From contig JBHEMX010000018.1 of the NCBI GenBank assembly GCA_046262355.1, positions 1 through 23,302 on the forward strand: a stretch of 23,302 nt of DNA, written 5' to 3'. Positions 1 through 6,112 of the stretch are shown piece after piece. A model generated the notes under the pieces. The model did not search any database, had not been told where the DNA came from, and saw only the letters and a list, made by a program, of their open reading frames with translations. The position numbers and the translations under genes are program-made. Numbering within the stretch: position 1 is the first letter of the stretch; each line of letters starts with the position of its first letter. The stretch is from DATADD01 sp046262355 (GTDB lineage Bacteria; Actinomycetota; CADDZG01; WHSQ01).

Positions 1-514
1 CGTTGTGACGGGGCCGCCGGTTCCGCGACGCCCGGTCGAGGGCGCCGCTCACCGCCTGGCGGGTGCGCTGGGCCAGGCGGCGCTCGAGGTCGTCGACCAC
101 CCGGCGGACGACCAGGCGGGCGGTCTGGCGGGTCGCCTCCGGCAGCACATCGCTGAGGGCGAGCAGGGTGGACACCAGGTGGACGTCGGGGTCGACCGCC
201 TCCAGCACCTCCGGCTCCAGCAGCAGGCGGCGCAGGTTCAGGCGCTCGATAGCGTCGGTCTGCATGACCCGGACGACCGTCGACGGGAAGTACGTGCGAA
301 TGTCGCCCAACCAGCGGGCCACCCGGGGGGCCGACGACTCGAGCCCCCCCGACCTCGGTCCGTTGCCCGCTCCACCGCCGTCGGATGCGGGTTCGTACAG
401 GGCGGCGAGGGCGGCGTCCATGGCCGCGTCGGCGCCGCCCAGCGCCCCCAGCCCGTCGTCGCTCTCCGCCGCGCCCCCGAGGACCATGCGCCACCGGCGC
501 TCCCTGTCGTTCAT
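1..514 (-). CDS. N-terminal part of a VWA-domain (CoxE-like) protein, cut by the window edge
   Basis: Seen: an open frame of about 171 codons reads leftwards from an ATG at 514-512 and runs off the window at base 1. It begins MNDRERRWRMVLGG, contains SSAPRVARWLGDIRTYFP and VMQTDAIERLNLRRLLLEPE, and ends at the edge in NRRPRHN. From family knowledge, these are features of the helical N-terminal region of bacterial VWA proteins encoded beside MoxR-type AAA ATPases; the metal-binding VWA domain normally follows on the same strand after a short linker. Here that domain lies on the other strand from about base 600. The ATG overlaps the stop of an upstream frame (ATGA), a normal operon junction, so this arm looks locally intact. 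Function is inferred as an accessory of a MoxR/VWA chaperone-like system; no substrate can be named. Confidence 0.72.
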   Translation of the reverse strand, partial: MNDRERRWRMVLGGAAESDDGLGALGGADAAMDAALAALYEPASDGGGAGNGPRSGGLESSAPRVARWLGDIRTYFPSTVVRVMQTDAIERLNLRRLLLEPEVLEAVDPDVHLVSTLLALSDVLPEATRQTARLVVRRVVDDLERRLAQRTRQAVSGALDRASRNRRPRHN

Positions 515-600
515 GTGCGGATCCCGAGGAGCCGGGCGACCACCGGGAGGACGAGCTCGCCCCGAGCCGGGTCCACGTCGTCGTCGACGGCGACCCGGCC
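511..600 (-). CDS. C-terminal tail of the gene upstream of the VWA protein (fragment)
   Basis: Seen: a frame reading leftwards, from about base 600 to a TGA at 513-511, encodes roughly 29 residues including VDDDVDPARGELVLPVVARL. Its stop overlaps the ATG of the VWA N-terminal part. In related gene clusters the gene just before the VWA gene often encodes a large DUF5682-type protein, and this tail could be its end, but the identification is from memory of gene order and weak similarity only. The frame stays open to the right of 600 only as a shadow of the VWA domain on the other strand, so the real homology is taken to stop at the orientation switch near 590-605. Confidence 0.35.
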   Translation of the reverse strand, partial: GRVAVDDDVDPARGELVLPVVARLLGIRT

Positions 601-1163
601 GCCGCCAGCAGGCCGTCCAGCGCGACGTCGTGCTCTGCGTCGACCAGAGCGGGTCGATGGCCGCCTCGGTCGTGTTCGCCGGGATCTTCGGCGCGGTGCT
701 GGCGGGGCTGCGGGCGGTGCGCACCCAGCTCGTGGTCTTCGACACGTCGGTCGTCGACCTCACCGCCCACCTCCACGACCCCGTGGACCTGCTCTTCGCC
801 ACCCAGCTGGGCGGCGGGACCGACATCAACCAGGCCCTGGCCTACTGCCAGTCGACCCTGACCCGGCCGACGGAAACGGTGCTCGTCCTCATCAGCGACC
901 TGGTCGAAGGCGGCTCACGGGAAGAGATGCTGCAGCGGGCGGCCGACCTGGTGGCCGCAGGCGCGACCGTGGTCGTCCTGCTGGCCCTGAGCGACGACGG
1001 GGCGCCCGCCTACGACCACGACAATGCCGCCGCCCTGGCCGCCCTCGGCATCCCCGCCTTCGCCTGCACGCCGGATCTCTTCCCGGAGCTCATGGCCGCG
1101 GCCATCGAGCGCCGCGACATCGCCACGTGGGCCGCGGCCCGGGAGATCCCCTGGAACCGGTGA
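597..1163 (+). CDS. VWA domain, C-terminal half of a CoxE-like protein, without its N-terminus
   Basis: Seen: from about 597 the plus frame reads GRRQQAVQRDVVLCVDQSGSM, then GGGTDINQALAYCQS and VLVLISDLVEGG, ending TGA at 1161-1163. These supply all three metal-ion-dependent adhesion site elements: DxSxS, the distal Thr and the distal Asp. The end (YDHDNAAALAALGIPAFACTPDLFPELMAAAIERR, shortened here to key parts) matches the usual end of this family. No start codon or ribosome site fits the domain boundary, and the plus frame upstream of 597 is the antisense of the minus-strand N-terminal part. It is therefore a headless half-gene as read here. If the left arm is an artefact, the true gene is intact elsewhere. 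VWA proteins of this type act with MoxR AAA ATPases in metal insertion or complex assembly; the target is unknown. Confidence 0.7.
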   Translation, partial: GRRQQAVQRDVVLCVDQSGSMAASVVFAGIFGAVLAGLRAVRTQLVVFDTSVVDLTAHLHDPVDLLFATQLGGGTDINQALAYCQSTLTRPTETVLVLISDLVEGGSREEMLQRAADLVAAGATVVVLLALSDDGAPAYDHDNAAALAALGIPAFACTPDLFPELMAAAIERRDIATWAAAREIPWNR

Positions 1164-1201
1164 CGGTCAGCGGGCCCTGGCGCGGTTGACCGTCACCGGT
1201 T
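1155..1201. terminator. Perfect inverted repeat between convergent genes, likely bidirectional terminator
   Basis: Arms AACCGGTGACGGTCA (1155-1169) and its exact reverse complement (1187-1201) are 15 bp each with a 17-base loop. The left arm contains the last two sense codons and the TGA of the VWA gene, and the right arm ends 8 bases before the nuoB stop, so it could end transcription from both sides. There is no clear T-run on either strand, so intrinsic termination is inferred from the stem and position only. Confidence 0.7.
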
Positions 1202-1208
1202 GGGGTGG

Positions 1209-1754
1209 TCAGCGAGGTGTGGCGACCGCGACCTTGGGCCCCGGTCCGTGGGCGTGATAGCCGGCCCCGGCGCCGGTCTCGGCCCGGCGCTTGGTGATCT
1301 CGCCCGTCCGGATCAGCTCGTGGAGGGTGAGGATCGAATGGATGAGCGTCTCGGGGCCCGGGGGGCAGCCCGGGGCGTAGACGTCGACGGGGACCACCTG
1401 GTCCACGCCCTGCACCAGCGCGTAGTTGTTGAACATCCCGCCGCTCGAGGCACAGACGCCCATCGAGATGACCCACTTCGGCTCCGTCATCTGGTCGTAG
1501 ATCTGGCGCAGGACCGGCGCCATCTTCTGCGACACTCGCCCGGCCACGATCATGAGATCAGCCTGCCGCGGCGATGCACGGAATGCCTCCATGCCGAAGC
1601 GCGCCAGGTCGTGTCGAGGCATCGTGGAAGAGATCATCTCGATCGCGCAGCAGGCGAGCCCGAACGTCGCCGGCCACAGCGACGACTTGCGCGCCCAGTT
1701 GACGAGCTTGTCTAGTTGAGCCGTGAGGAAGTTCGCGCCCATCGTGTCGCTCAC
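1209..1754 (-). CDS. nuoB: NADH-quinone oxidoreductase subunit B (complex I)
   Basis: Peripheral-arm subunit of complex I that carries the terminal iron-sulfur cluster N2, next to the quinone site at the membrane. It has 181 residues from a GTG at 1754-1752. Cluster ligands are visible: the tandem Cys of FGLACCAIEMI (residues 35-36), the Cys of SMGVCASSGG (101) and that of YAPGCPPGPE (130). The block GRVSQKMAPVLRQIYDQM is also typical. The GTG overlaps the nuoA stop as GTGA and is preceded by GGGCGGA; an in-frame ATG at 1742 would give a protein four residues shorter and is possible. It is the last gene of the operon: a terminator-like hairpin follows and nuoC is not next to it, so the remaining complex I genes must lie elsewhere. 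Confidence 0.95.
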   Translation of the reverse strand: MSDTMGANFLTAQLDKLVNWARKSSLWPATFGLACCAIEMISSTMPRHDLARFGMEAFRASPRQADLMIVAGRVSQKMAPVLRQIYDQMTEPKWVISMGVCASSGGMFNNYALVQGVDQVVPVDVYAPGCPPGPETLIHSILTLHELIRTGEITKRRAETGAGAGYHAHGPGPKVAVATPR

Positions 1755-2116
1755 TCCGCCCACTCGAGACCACCTCTCTTCCACACGTAGCCATAGGCGG
1801 CAAGAAGGATCGCGATGAAAGCCCCCATCTCGATGAGCCCGAAGACCTTGAGCTCCGAATAGGCAACAGCCCATGGGTAGAGGAACACCGTTTCGATGTC
1901 GAACACGATGAAGAGCATCGCGATCAGATAAAACTTCACAGGGAAACGCTCGCGATCCACACCCTCTTGAGGCACGATCCCGCACTCGTATGGCTCGAGC
2001 TTCGCAGGCGTCCACCTGCGCGGTGACAGCTTGGATGCGACCACGATCGATCCAACGGCGAAGAACGTGGACAGGATCACGAGGAAAAGGATCGGCAGAT
2101 ACGCGGGCAGCGTCAC
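1751..2116 (-). CDS. nuoA: NADH-quinone oxidoreductase subunit A (complex I)
   Basis: Small membrane subunit of complex I near the quinone-binding cavity. It has 121 residues and three predicted membrane helices (about 5-28, 64-85 and 92-112). Family signatures are YECG and KFYLIAMLFIVFDIETVFLY, which carries the conserved acidic residues of the second helix. No ATG is near the domain start; the GTG at 2116-2114 is chosen because it overlaps the upstream stop as GTGA and has GGAGGT a few bases before it (GGAGGTCAAACC-GTG). Translational coupling to the flavoprotein gene upstream and to nuoB downstream is likely. Confidence 0.95.
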   Translation of the reverse strand: MTLPAYLPILFLVILSTFFAVGSIVVASKLSPRRWTPAKLEPYECGIVPQEGVDRERFPVKFYLIAMLFIVFDIETVFLYPWAVAYSELKVFGLIEMGAFIAILLAAYGYVWKRGGLEWAE

Positions 2117-3345
2117 GGTTTGACCTCCGCCAGCTTCTTCAAGAGCTTCAAACCCTTCTGCTGCGCGCCGTCTGCGACCGGGTCCTCGAGGTTCGCGAGC
2201 ATCGTAAGGGCAAAATTCATGACCTTCTTCGAGTGCATCCCCATCGAAACGAGCCTCTCCATCAGCGCGGGATGCCCTATCAACTTCACGAATCGCCTGC
2301 CCAGCCGGTAGTAGGGGCCGTAGGTCTCCTCGAGCTCTCTGGTGTATCCCGGCAGCGAGCGGGCCGAGCCATCCTGGAGCGCCTCGTCGATGTGACGGGC
2401 TCCGATGTATCCCGTTTCGTAGCCGTAGGCGATCCCCTCGCCGTTGCAGGGGTTGATCATCCCTGCGGCGTCCCCGACGAGGACGAAGCCGGGGCCATGG
2501 GGCGGCCACACGCTCTGGCCCATGAAGAGGCGCCCCGCGCGCGGTTTGGAGCAGACGCTCGAGCGATCGATGCCCCACTCCGGCGGCAGACCCCTGATGA
2601 ACGCATCCTGCAGCTCGTGCAGGTTCACGTCCCGCCATCCACCGAACGTCGACAGCAGCCCGACGCCGGCGTTGACCGTGCCGTCGCCGACGGGAAAGAC
2701 CCATCCGTAGCCGGGAAGCGCATCGCGCGACGTGCGCACATCGAGGTAGGCATCGAACCAGCCCGAGTGCTCCATCGGCGAACGGAAGTACTGGCGGATG
2801 GCCAGTCCCATGGGGTAGCCAAGATCGCGCGAGCGGCCCAGCATGCCGGTGAACTTAGTCGCGGCGCCCTCCGCACACACGACCCACTTGGCGCGTACCT
2901 CCTCGGTGTCGCCGGCGCGCATCGCGACGAAGCCGGTGCAGACCCCATCTTCGAAGGTCGGGGTCTTCACCTGCGTGTCGAAGAGGACCTTCGCGCCCGC
3001 AACCTCCGCGTTCTCGAGAACAATGCGGTCCAGGTCCTTGCGCGGCTTGACGACGCCGAAGTCACAGAATTCATCGAGCTGGGGGAAGGGAAGCTCGAGC
3101 GTGCGACCCGCGGCGTGTGCGCGCAAGCCTCGCACCCGTTCCCATCGGGCCAGCTCACCTCCGAGCCCCATCTGCTCGAGCGCCTTGACGGCGCGCGGCG
3201 TCAGGCCGTCGCCGCACGTCTTCTCGCGAGGGAAATGCTTCTTCTCACACACGAGGACGGAATGCCCCCCGGCGGCGAGGAAGTGCGCGGCCGAGGCCCC
3301 AGACGGGCCTCCACCCACGATCGCGACGTCGACTTCAGTCGGCAC
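2113..3345 (-). CDS. Geranylgeranyl reductase family FAD-dependent oxidoreductase
   Basis: Flavoprotein predicted to saturate double bonds in a polyprenyl chain. In actinomycetes family members reduce the isoprenoid tail of menaquinone (MenJ type); others act on geranylgeranyl lipids. It has 410 residues. An N-terminal Rossmann motif IVGGGPSGASAA begins at residue 9, followed by EKTCGDGLTPRAV and the second FAD motif VGDAAGMINPCNGEGIAYGYE. The start is GTG at 3345-3343 with GGAAGG about 8 bases upstream. The stop overlaps nuoA by four bases, so it is co-transcribed with nuoAB, and a polyprenyl synthase lies two genes upstream. Reduction of menaquinone feeding complex I is therefore the favoured inference, but the substrate cannot be read from sequence. 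A Rex-like operator lies 64 bases upstream of the start. Confidence 0.88.
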   Translation of the reverse strand: MPTEVDVAIVGGGPSGASAAHFLAAGGHSVLVCEKKHFPREKTCGDGLTPRAVKALEQMGLGGELARWERVRGLRAHAAGRTLELPFPQLDEFCDFGVVKPRKDLDRIVLENAEVAGAKVLFDTQVKTPTFEDGVCTGFVAMRAGDTEEVRAKWVVCAEGAATKFTGMLGRSRDLGYPMGLAIRQYFRSPMEHSGWFDAYLDVRTSRDALPGYGWVFPVGDGTVNAGVGLLSTFGGWRDVNLHELQDAFIRGLPPEWGIDRSSVCSKPRAGRLFMGQSVWPPHGPGFVLVGDAAGMINPCNGEGIAYGYETGYIGARHIDEALQDGSARSLPGYTRELEETYGPYYRLGRRFVKLIGHPALMERLVSMGMHSKKVMNFALTMLANLEDPVADGAQQKGLKLLKKLAEVKP

Positions 3346-3408
3346 GACGCTACCTTCCTTTCCGCTCGCCGCGGCACGATCCGCCCCCGGGCGGGACCAT
3401 CCGGGCGC

Positions 3409-3426
3409 TTGTGAAAACTTTCACGA
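3409..3426. promoter_or_regulatory. Candidate Rex (NAD+/NADH-sensing repressor) operator
   Basis: TTGTGAAAACTTTCACGA matches the known Rex consensus TTGTGAANNNNTTCACAA at 13 of 14 defined positions, with a perfect inner inverted repeat GTGAAA/TTTCAC. It lies upstream of the flavoprotein-nuoA-nuoB operon. On the minus strand a possible -10 box TAGACT (3435-3430) would place the transcription start inside or at the edge of the operator, as expected for repression. No good -35 box was found. Rex is known to control nuo and other respiratory genes in Streptomyces. No rex gene is in the window. Confidence 0.6.
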
Positions 3427-3493
3427 AGGAGTCTAGCGCCGGGTCCACCGTGAGTGGTGCGAGCGCGACCGCAAACCACCCATCATCGAGGTT

Positions 3494-3806
3494 CCGGGCC
3501 CTACTCGACCGTCGCCGTTCCGCGCATGCTGGGATGGATGTCGCACTGGAACACGTACTCCCCCCGGGACGGAGACTCGAAGGCGTACTCCGTGCCGTCG
3601 CCGCCGCCGACGACGTCGCCCTGGAAGATGGCGTCGCCCTGGGCGTCCGCGGCCTGCTCGTCCGGATACAGCGAGAAGTTGTGCTCCACGCCGTCCTGGT
3701 TGTCCAGGAAGACGACGGCCTCTGTCTGCGCGGGCAGCGCTATCGAGTCCGTGTCGAACTGCACGTTCTGGGCGACGAGCGTGGCATCTGCGTCCGCGCC
3801 GCCGGA
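3494..3806. repeat. 313-bp duplicated cupredoxin cassette, copy 1
   Basis: Aligns without gaps to 11052-11364. I count four differences in 313 bases (about 98.7% identity), one of them at 3569 (a here, g in the other copy). It covers the cupredoxin-domain codons, the stop codon and 7 bases beyond it. Sequence on both sides of the block is unrelated between copies. Confidence 0.95.
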
Positions 3807-4583
3807 GGAGCCGCCGTCCCCTCCTCCCGCGCCGGGCTCCTCGACGGCGGCATCCCCGGCCGGCTCCGAGCTCGGCGAGCCGTCCCGGCTCACGAGGAAC
3901 GCGACGACGAGGAGAGGGATCAAGAGATAGAGAACGGCCAGGTACGGCGCGCGCGGCCGCCCCGTCTCGCGCGCCGTCACCGCCGGCACCCCCGTGGCGA
4001 TGAGGTCGTCGATCAGCTTGCGGCGCTCGTGCATCGCCCGCTCGCCGTCGAACTGGGCCTCGGTCGACACCGCGTCCTCGGGGCGGAGCCGGTTCCCGGA
4101 GGCCGTGCCGTGCGTCACGCCGGACGGGCGCTGGGCCTCAGGCGCCTCGACGGGCGCGGCCATCGCGGCGGGCGCCTGGGCCACGGGTTGAGCCGCCGCA
4201 AGCGCGGGCGGAGCTTCTGCGGTGGCCGGCGCCGCGGTGGCCGGCTGCGGAGCCGGCGCGGTGGCCGCGGCCGGCTGCTCCACCGGCGCAGGGGGCTCGG
4301 CCGCCGGCGCGGGCTCGGTGACCCCCGGCTCTGCGGCTTCCGCCGGAGGAGCCTCTGCCGCCGGGACCTCTGCCGCCGGGGCCTCTTCCGCCGGAGCGGC
4401 ACCCTCCTCGCCGTCGAGATGCGGCTGCGCGCCGGGCCACCACTTGGGCTCCTTGGGATGCGGCGACCCGTGTTCGGTCCGCACGCGCGCGGCCTTCGCT
4501 CGCCCCTCCGCAACGGGCCCCGCGCTGCCCCTGCGCTGCTCCTCCTGCAGGACCTCTTGGTAGATCTGTTCCGGATCGGCCAA
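3501..4583 (-). CDS. Membrane-anchored cupredoxin with a long Ala/Pro-rich linker
   Basis: Predicted blue-copper electron-transfer or copper-handling protein anchored in the membrane. It has 360 residues. Order: a charged hydrophilic N-terminus (1-60) including EIYQEVLQEEQRR-like sequence and HPKEPKWWPG, a low-complexity Ala/Pro/Glu region (about 60-155), an acidic segment, one membrane helix (about 213-232), a Gly/Ser-rich spacer, and a C-terminal cupredoxin domain. The type 1 copper ligands are all present: His 301 (GVEHNFSLY), Cys 347, His 350 and Met 353 (FQCDIHPSM). The start is set to TTG at 4583-4581, since AGGAG lies five bases before it; a GTG six bases upstream would overlap that ribosome site. 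The last 100 residues are nearly identical to those of the gene at 11059-11730. The N-terminal region has no assigned role. Confidence 0.85.
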   Translation of the reverse strand: MADPEQIYQEVLQEEQRRGSAGPVAEGRAKAARVRTEHGSPHPKEPKWWPGAQPHLDGEEGAAPAEEAPAAEVPAAEAPPAEAAEPGVTEPAPAAEPPAPVEQPAAATAPAPQPATAAPATAEAPPALAAAQPVAQAPAAMAAPVEAPEAQRPSGVTHGTASGNRLRPEDAVSTEAQFDGERAMHERRKLIDDLIATGVPAVTARETGRPRAPYLAVLYLLIPLLVVAFLVSRDGSPSSEPAGDAAVEEPGAGGGDGGSSGGADADATLVAQNVQFDTDSIALPAQTEAVVFLDNQDGVEHNFSLYPDEQAADAQGDAIFQGDVVGGGDGTEYAFESPSRGEYVFQCDIHPSMRGTATVE

Positions 4584-4718
4584 CGTCACTCCTGGTGGGA
4601 AGGGTTCTCTTAACGACCAAATCTACAGTGTGCGCCCCCGACGCTGCCCGGCAAGGCGCGCGGGCACGGTCCTATGATCGCGTCGCACAGCACCGCCTCC
4701 CGCTCGGCCGGCCTCCGG

Positions 4719-5732
4719 CTAGCACCGGCGCGTCGTTGCGCTGTGCGCGAGATCCTCGAGCGCGGCATGGACCTCGTCTTCAAGCGCCAGTTCCTTCAGC
4801 GCGCCAAGCGCGCGCTCCGTAAGTTCGGTCACGAGGCGCTCCGTGGCGGCGCGCGCGCCGGAGGACTCGATCAAGCCTCGTAGTTGCTCCACTTCCTCCT
4901 CCCCGAGCTCGGAGCCGCCGCCCCAGCGAGCCACCAGGAAGCTGCGTTCGCTCGGGGGAAGGGACGCGAGCGCCTTCGCGTAGAGCACGTGGCGCTTGCC
5001 CTCACGGATGTCGGAGTCGACGGGCTTGCCGACGCTCGAGCGCTCGCCGAAGGTGCCGAGGAGATCGTCGCGCAGCTGGAACGCCTCGCCGAGCGGCGCG
5101 CCGAAGCTCCGAATGCGCTCGAGCAGGTCCGGTCGCGCGCCCGCCAGGGACGCGCCGATCGCGAGTGGGTGCTCGATCGAGTAGCGACCCGACTTCAGCA
5201 CCGCCACCCAGCGCGCCCGCTCCTCCGTGACGAGCGGCTCGCGCGCGAGCTCGACGTCGAGGTACTGCCCCGCGATCACCTGCTGCCGCATGCGCGAGTA
5301 CCACTCGAACGCGCGCGTGACGTCGGGCGCGCCGAAGCCTGAGCCGACGAACAGCGCATCCGCGAGCACGAGTGCGAGGTCGCCCACGAGCAACGCTACG
5401 TTGAGACCATGCCGGACGTGAACCGTCGGCACCCCGCGGCGCTCCTCCGAGGAATCCATGATGTCGTCGTGAACGATCGCGAAGGTGTGGAGGAGCTCGA
5501 GGCTCGCGGCCGCACGGACCGCCGCGTCGCCGTCCTGCCCTCCGGCCGCCCGGTGGCCCCAGAAGCAGAACGCAGGGCGGATCCGCTTGCCGCCGGAGTT
5601 GAGGAGCCGTTCGATCTCGTCGATCAGGGCCGCAGCCTCGGGCAGGGCGGCGCGCCGGTCGGCGAGGAAGCTTCCCAGCGCCGCATCCACGGCGCGCCTC
5701 AGCGAGCCCGACGACCGGGGTAATTCGCTCAT
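4719..5732 (-). CDS. Polyprenyl (trans-isoprenyl) diphosphate synthase
   Basis: Condenses isopentenyl diphosphate units onto an allylic primer; here probably making the side chain of menaquinone or another long isoprenoid. It has 337 residues, the normal length. Motifs in order: GGKRIRPAF (47-55), the first Asp-rich motif HDDIMD (DDxxD at residues 89-93) followed by RRG, HVRHGLNVALLVGD, and the second Asp-rich motif LRDDLLGTFGE with its Asp pair at about 222-223, followed by VGKPVDSDIREGK. Chain length cannot be read reliably. The ATG at 5732 is only 20 bases from the divergent start of the lipoprotein gene. It lies upstream of the cupredoxin and quinone-related genes on the same strand, with a 135-base gap. 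Confidence 0.92.
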   Translation of the reverse strand: MSELPRSSGSLRRAVDAALGSFLADRRAALPEAAALIDEIERLLNSGGKRIRPAFCFWGHRAAGGQDGDAAVRAAASLELLHTFAIVHDDIMDSSEERRGVPTVHVRHGLNVALLVGDLALVLADALFVGSGFGAPDVTRAFEWYSRMRQQVIAGQYLDVELAREPLVTEERARWVAVLKSGRYSIEHPLAIGASLAGARPDLLERIRSFGAPLGEAFQLRDDLLGTFGERSSVGKPVDSDIREGKRHVLYAKALASLPPSERSFLVARWGGGSELGEEEVEQLRGLIESSGARAATERLVTELTERALGALKELALEDEVHAALEDLAHSATTRRC

Positions 5733-5740
5733 GTCGCCGC

Positions 5741-5747
5741 TACCCTA
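5741..5747. promoter_or_regulatory. Symmetric TANNNTA -10-like element between divergent genes
   Basis: TACCCTA reads as TANNNT on both strands (TACCCT on plus, TAGGGT on minus). It is the only AT-containing hexamer of this form in the 20 bases between divergent start codons at 5732 (minus) and 5753 (plus). Starts 7-10 bases downstream of a -10 box would give leaderless or nearly leaderless transcripts on both sides. No convincing -35 box was found in either direction. Confidence 0.35.
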
Positions 5748-5752
5748 GACGT

Positions 5753-6112
5753 GTGCCGGCGCAGCTCCTTCCTTCCTTCGTGCGCGCAAGCCGACTCTGG
5801 GGTGCGCTCCTCGTGATCCTCATCGCGGCGGCGGCCGCCTGCGCAGGGTCGTCGGGCGCAAGCGATGACGGCGGCGCCCCGGAAAAGTTAAGCGGCGTCG
5901 TCCTCGAGGTGCGCTCGGAGGGCCTCGGCGACGTGCGCGGCTTCACCCTCAAGAGCGGCGACGAGACGTACGAGGTAGCGATCGACCCAGACCGGGACTA
6001 CAGCTTCCCGCCGGCGCACCTGAGCGACCACCTGGCGAGCGGCGACCCGGTGCGCGTGGAGCTCGAGGCGCGCGCAGGGAAGCTCTACGCGACCGCTATC
6101 GAAGACGCCTGA
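5753..6112 (+). CDS. Small predicted lipoprotein, function unknown
   Basis: A 119-residue exported protein. The N-terminus has Arg residues, a hydrophobic segment (about 16-29) and a lipobox-like AAAAC with Cys 30, so it is predicted to be lipid-anchored on the outer face of the membrane. The mature part is a short beta-rich domain (SGVVLEVRSEGLGDVRGFTL, DPVRVELEARAGKLYATAIE), resembling small OB-like or DUF5666-like folds; I do not assign a family. The start is a GTG at 5753 placed directly after a -10-like element. It ends 17 bases inside the 3' end of the convergent thioredoxin-like gene. Confidence 0.7.
   Translation: MPAQLLPSFVRASRLWGALLVILIAAAAACAGSSGASDDGGAPEKLSGVVLEVRSEGLGDVRGFTLKSGDETYEVAIDPDRDYSFPPAHLSDHLASGDPVRVELEARAGKLYATAIEDA

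Noticed and set aside
63..600. Plus-strand open frame upstream of the VWA domain, apparently extending the VWA protein
   Set aside because: Its translation is low-complexity Arg/Ser/Pro, while the minus strand of the same bases gives a clean family-like protein with a coupled start; the plus frame is an antisense shadow.
1990..3414. 474-codon plus-strand open frame over the flavoprotein and nuoA
   Set aside because: Antisense of recognised genes in GC-rich sequence, Arg/Ala-rich, with no known domain.
4641..4670. TGCCCG...CGGGCA inverted repeat after the polyprenyl synthase gene as a terminator
   Set aside because: Arms of only 6 bp with a 10-base loop and no T-run; expected by chance in sequence of this GC content.
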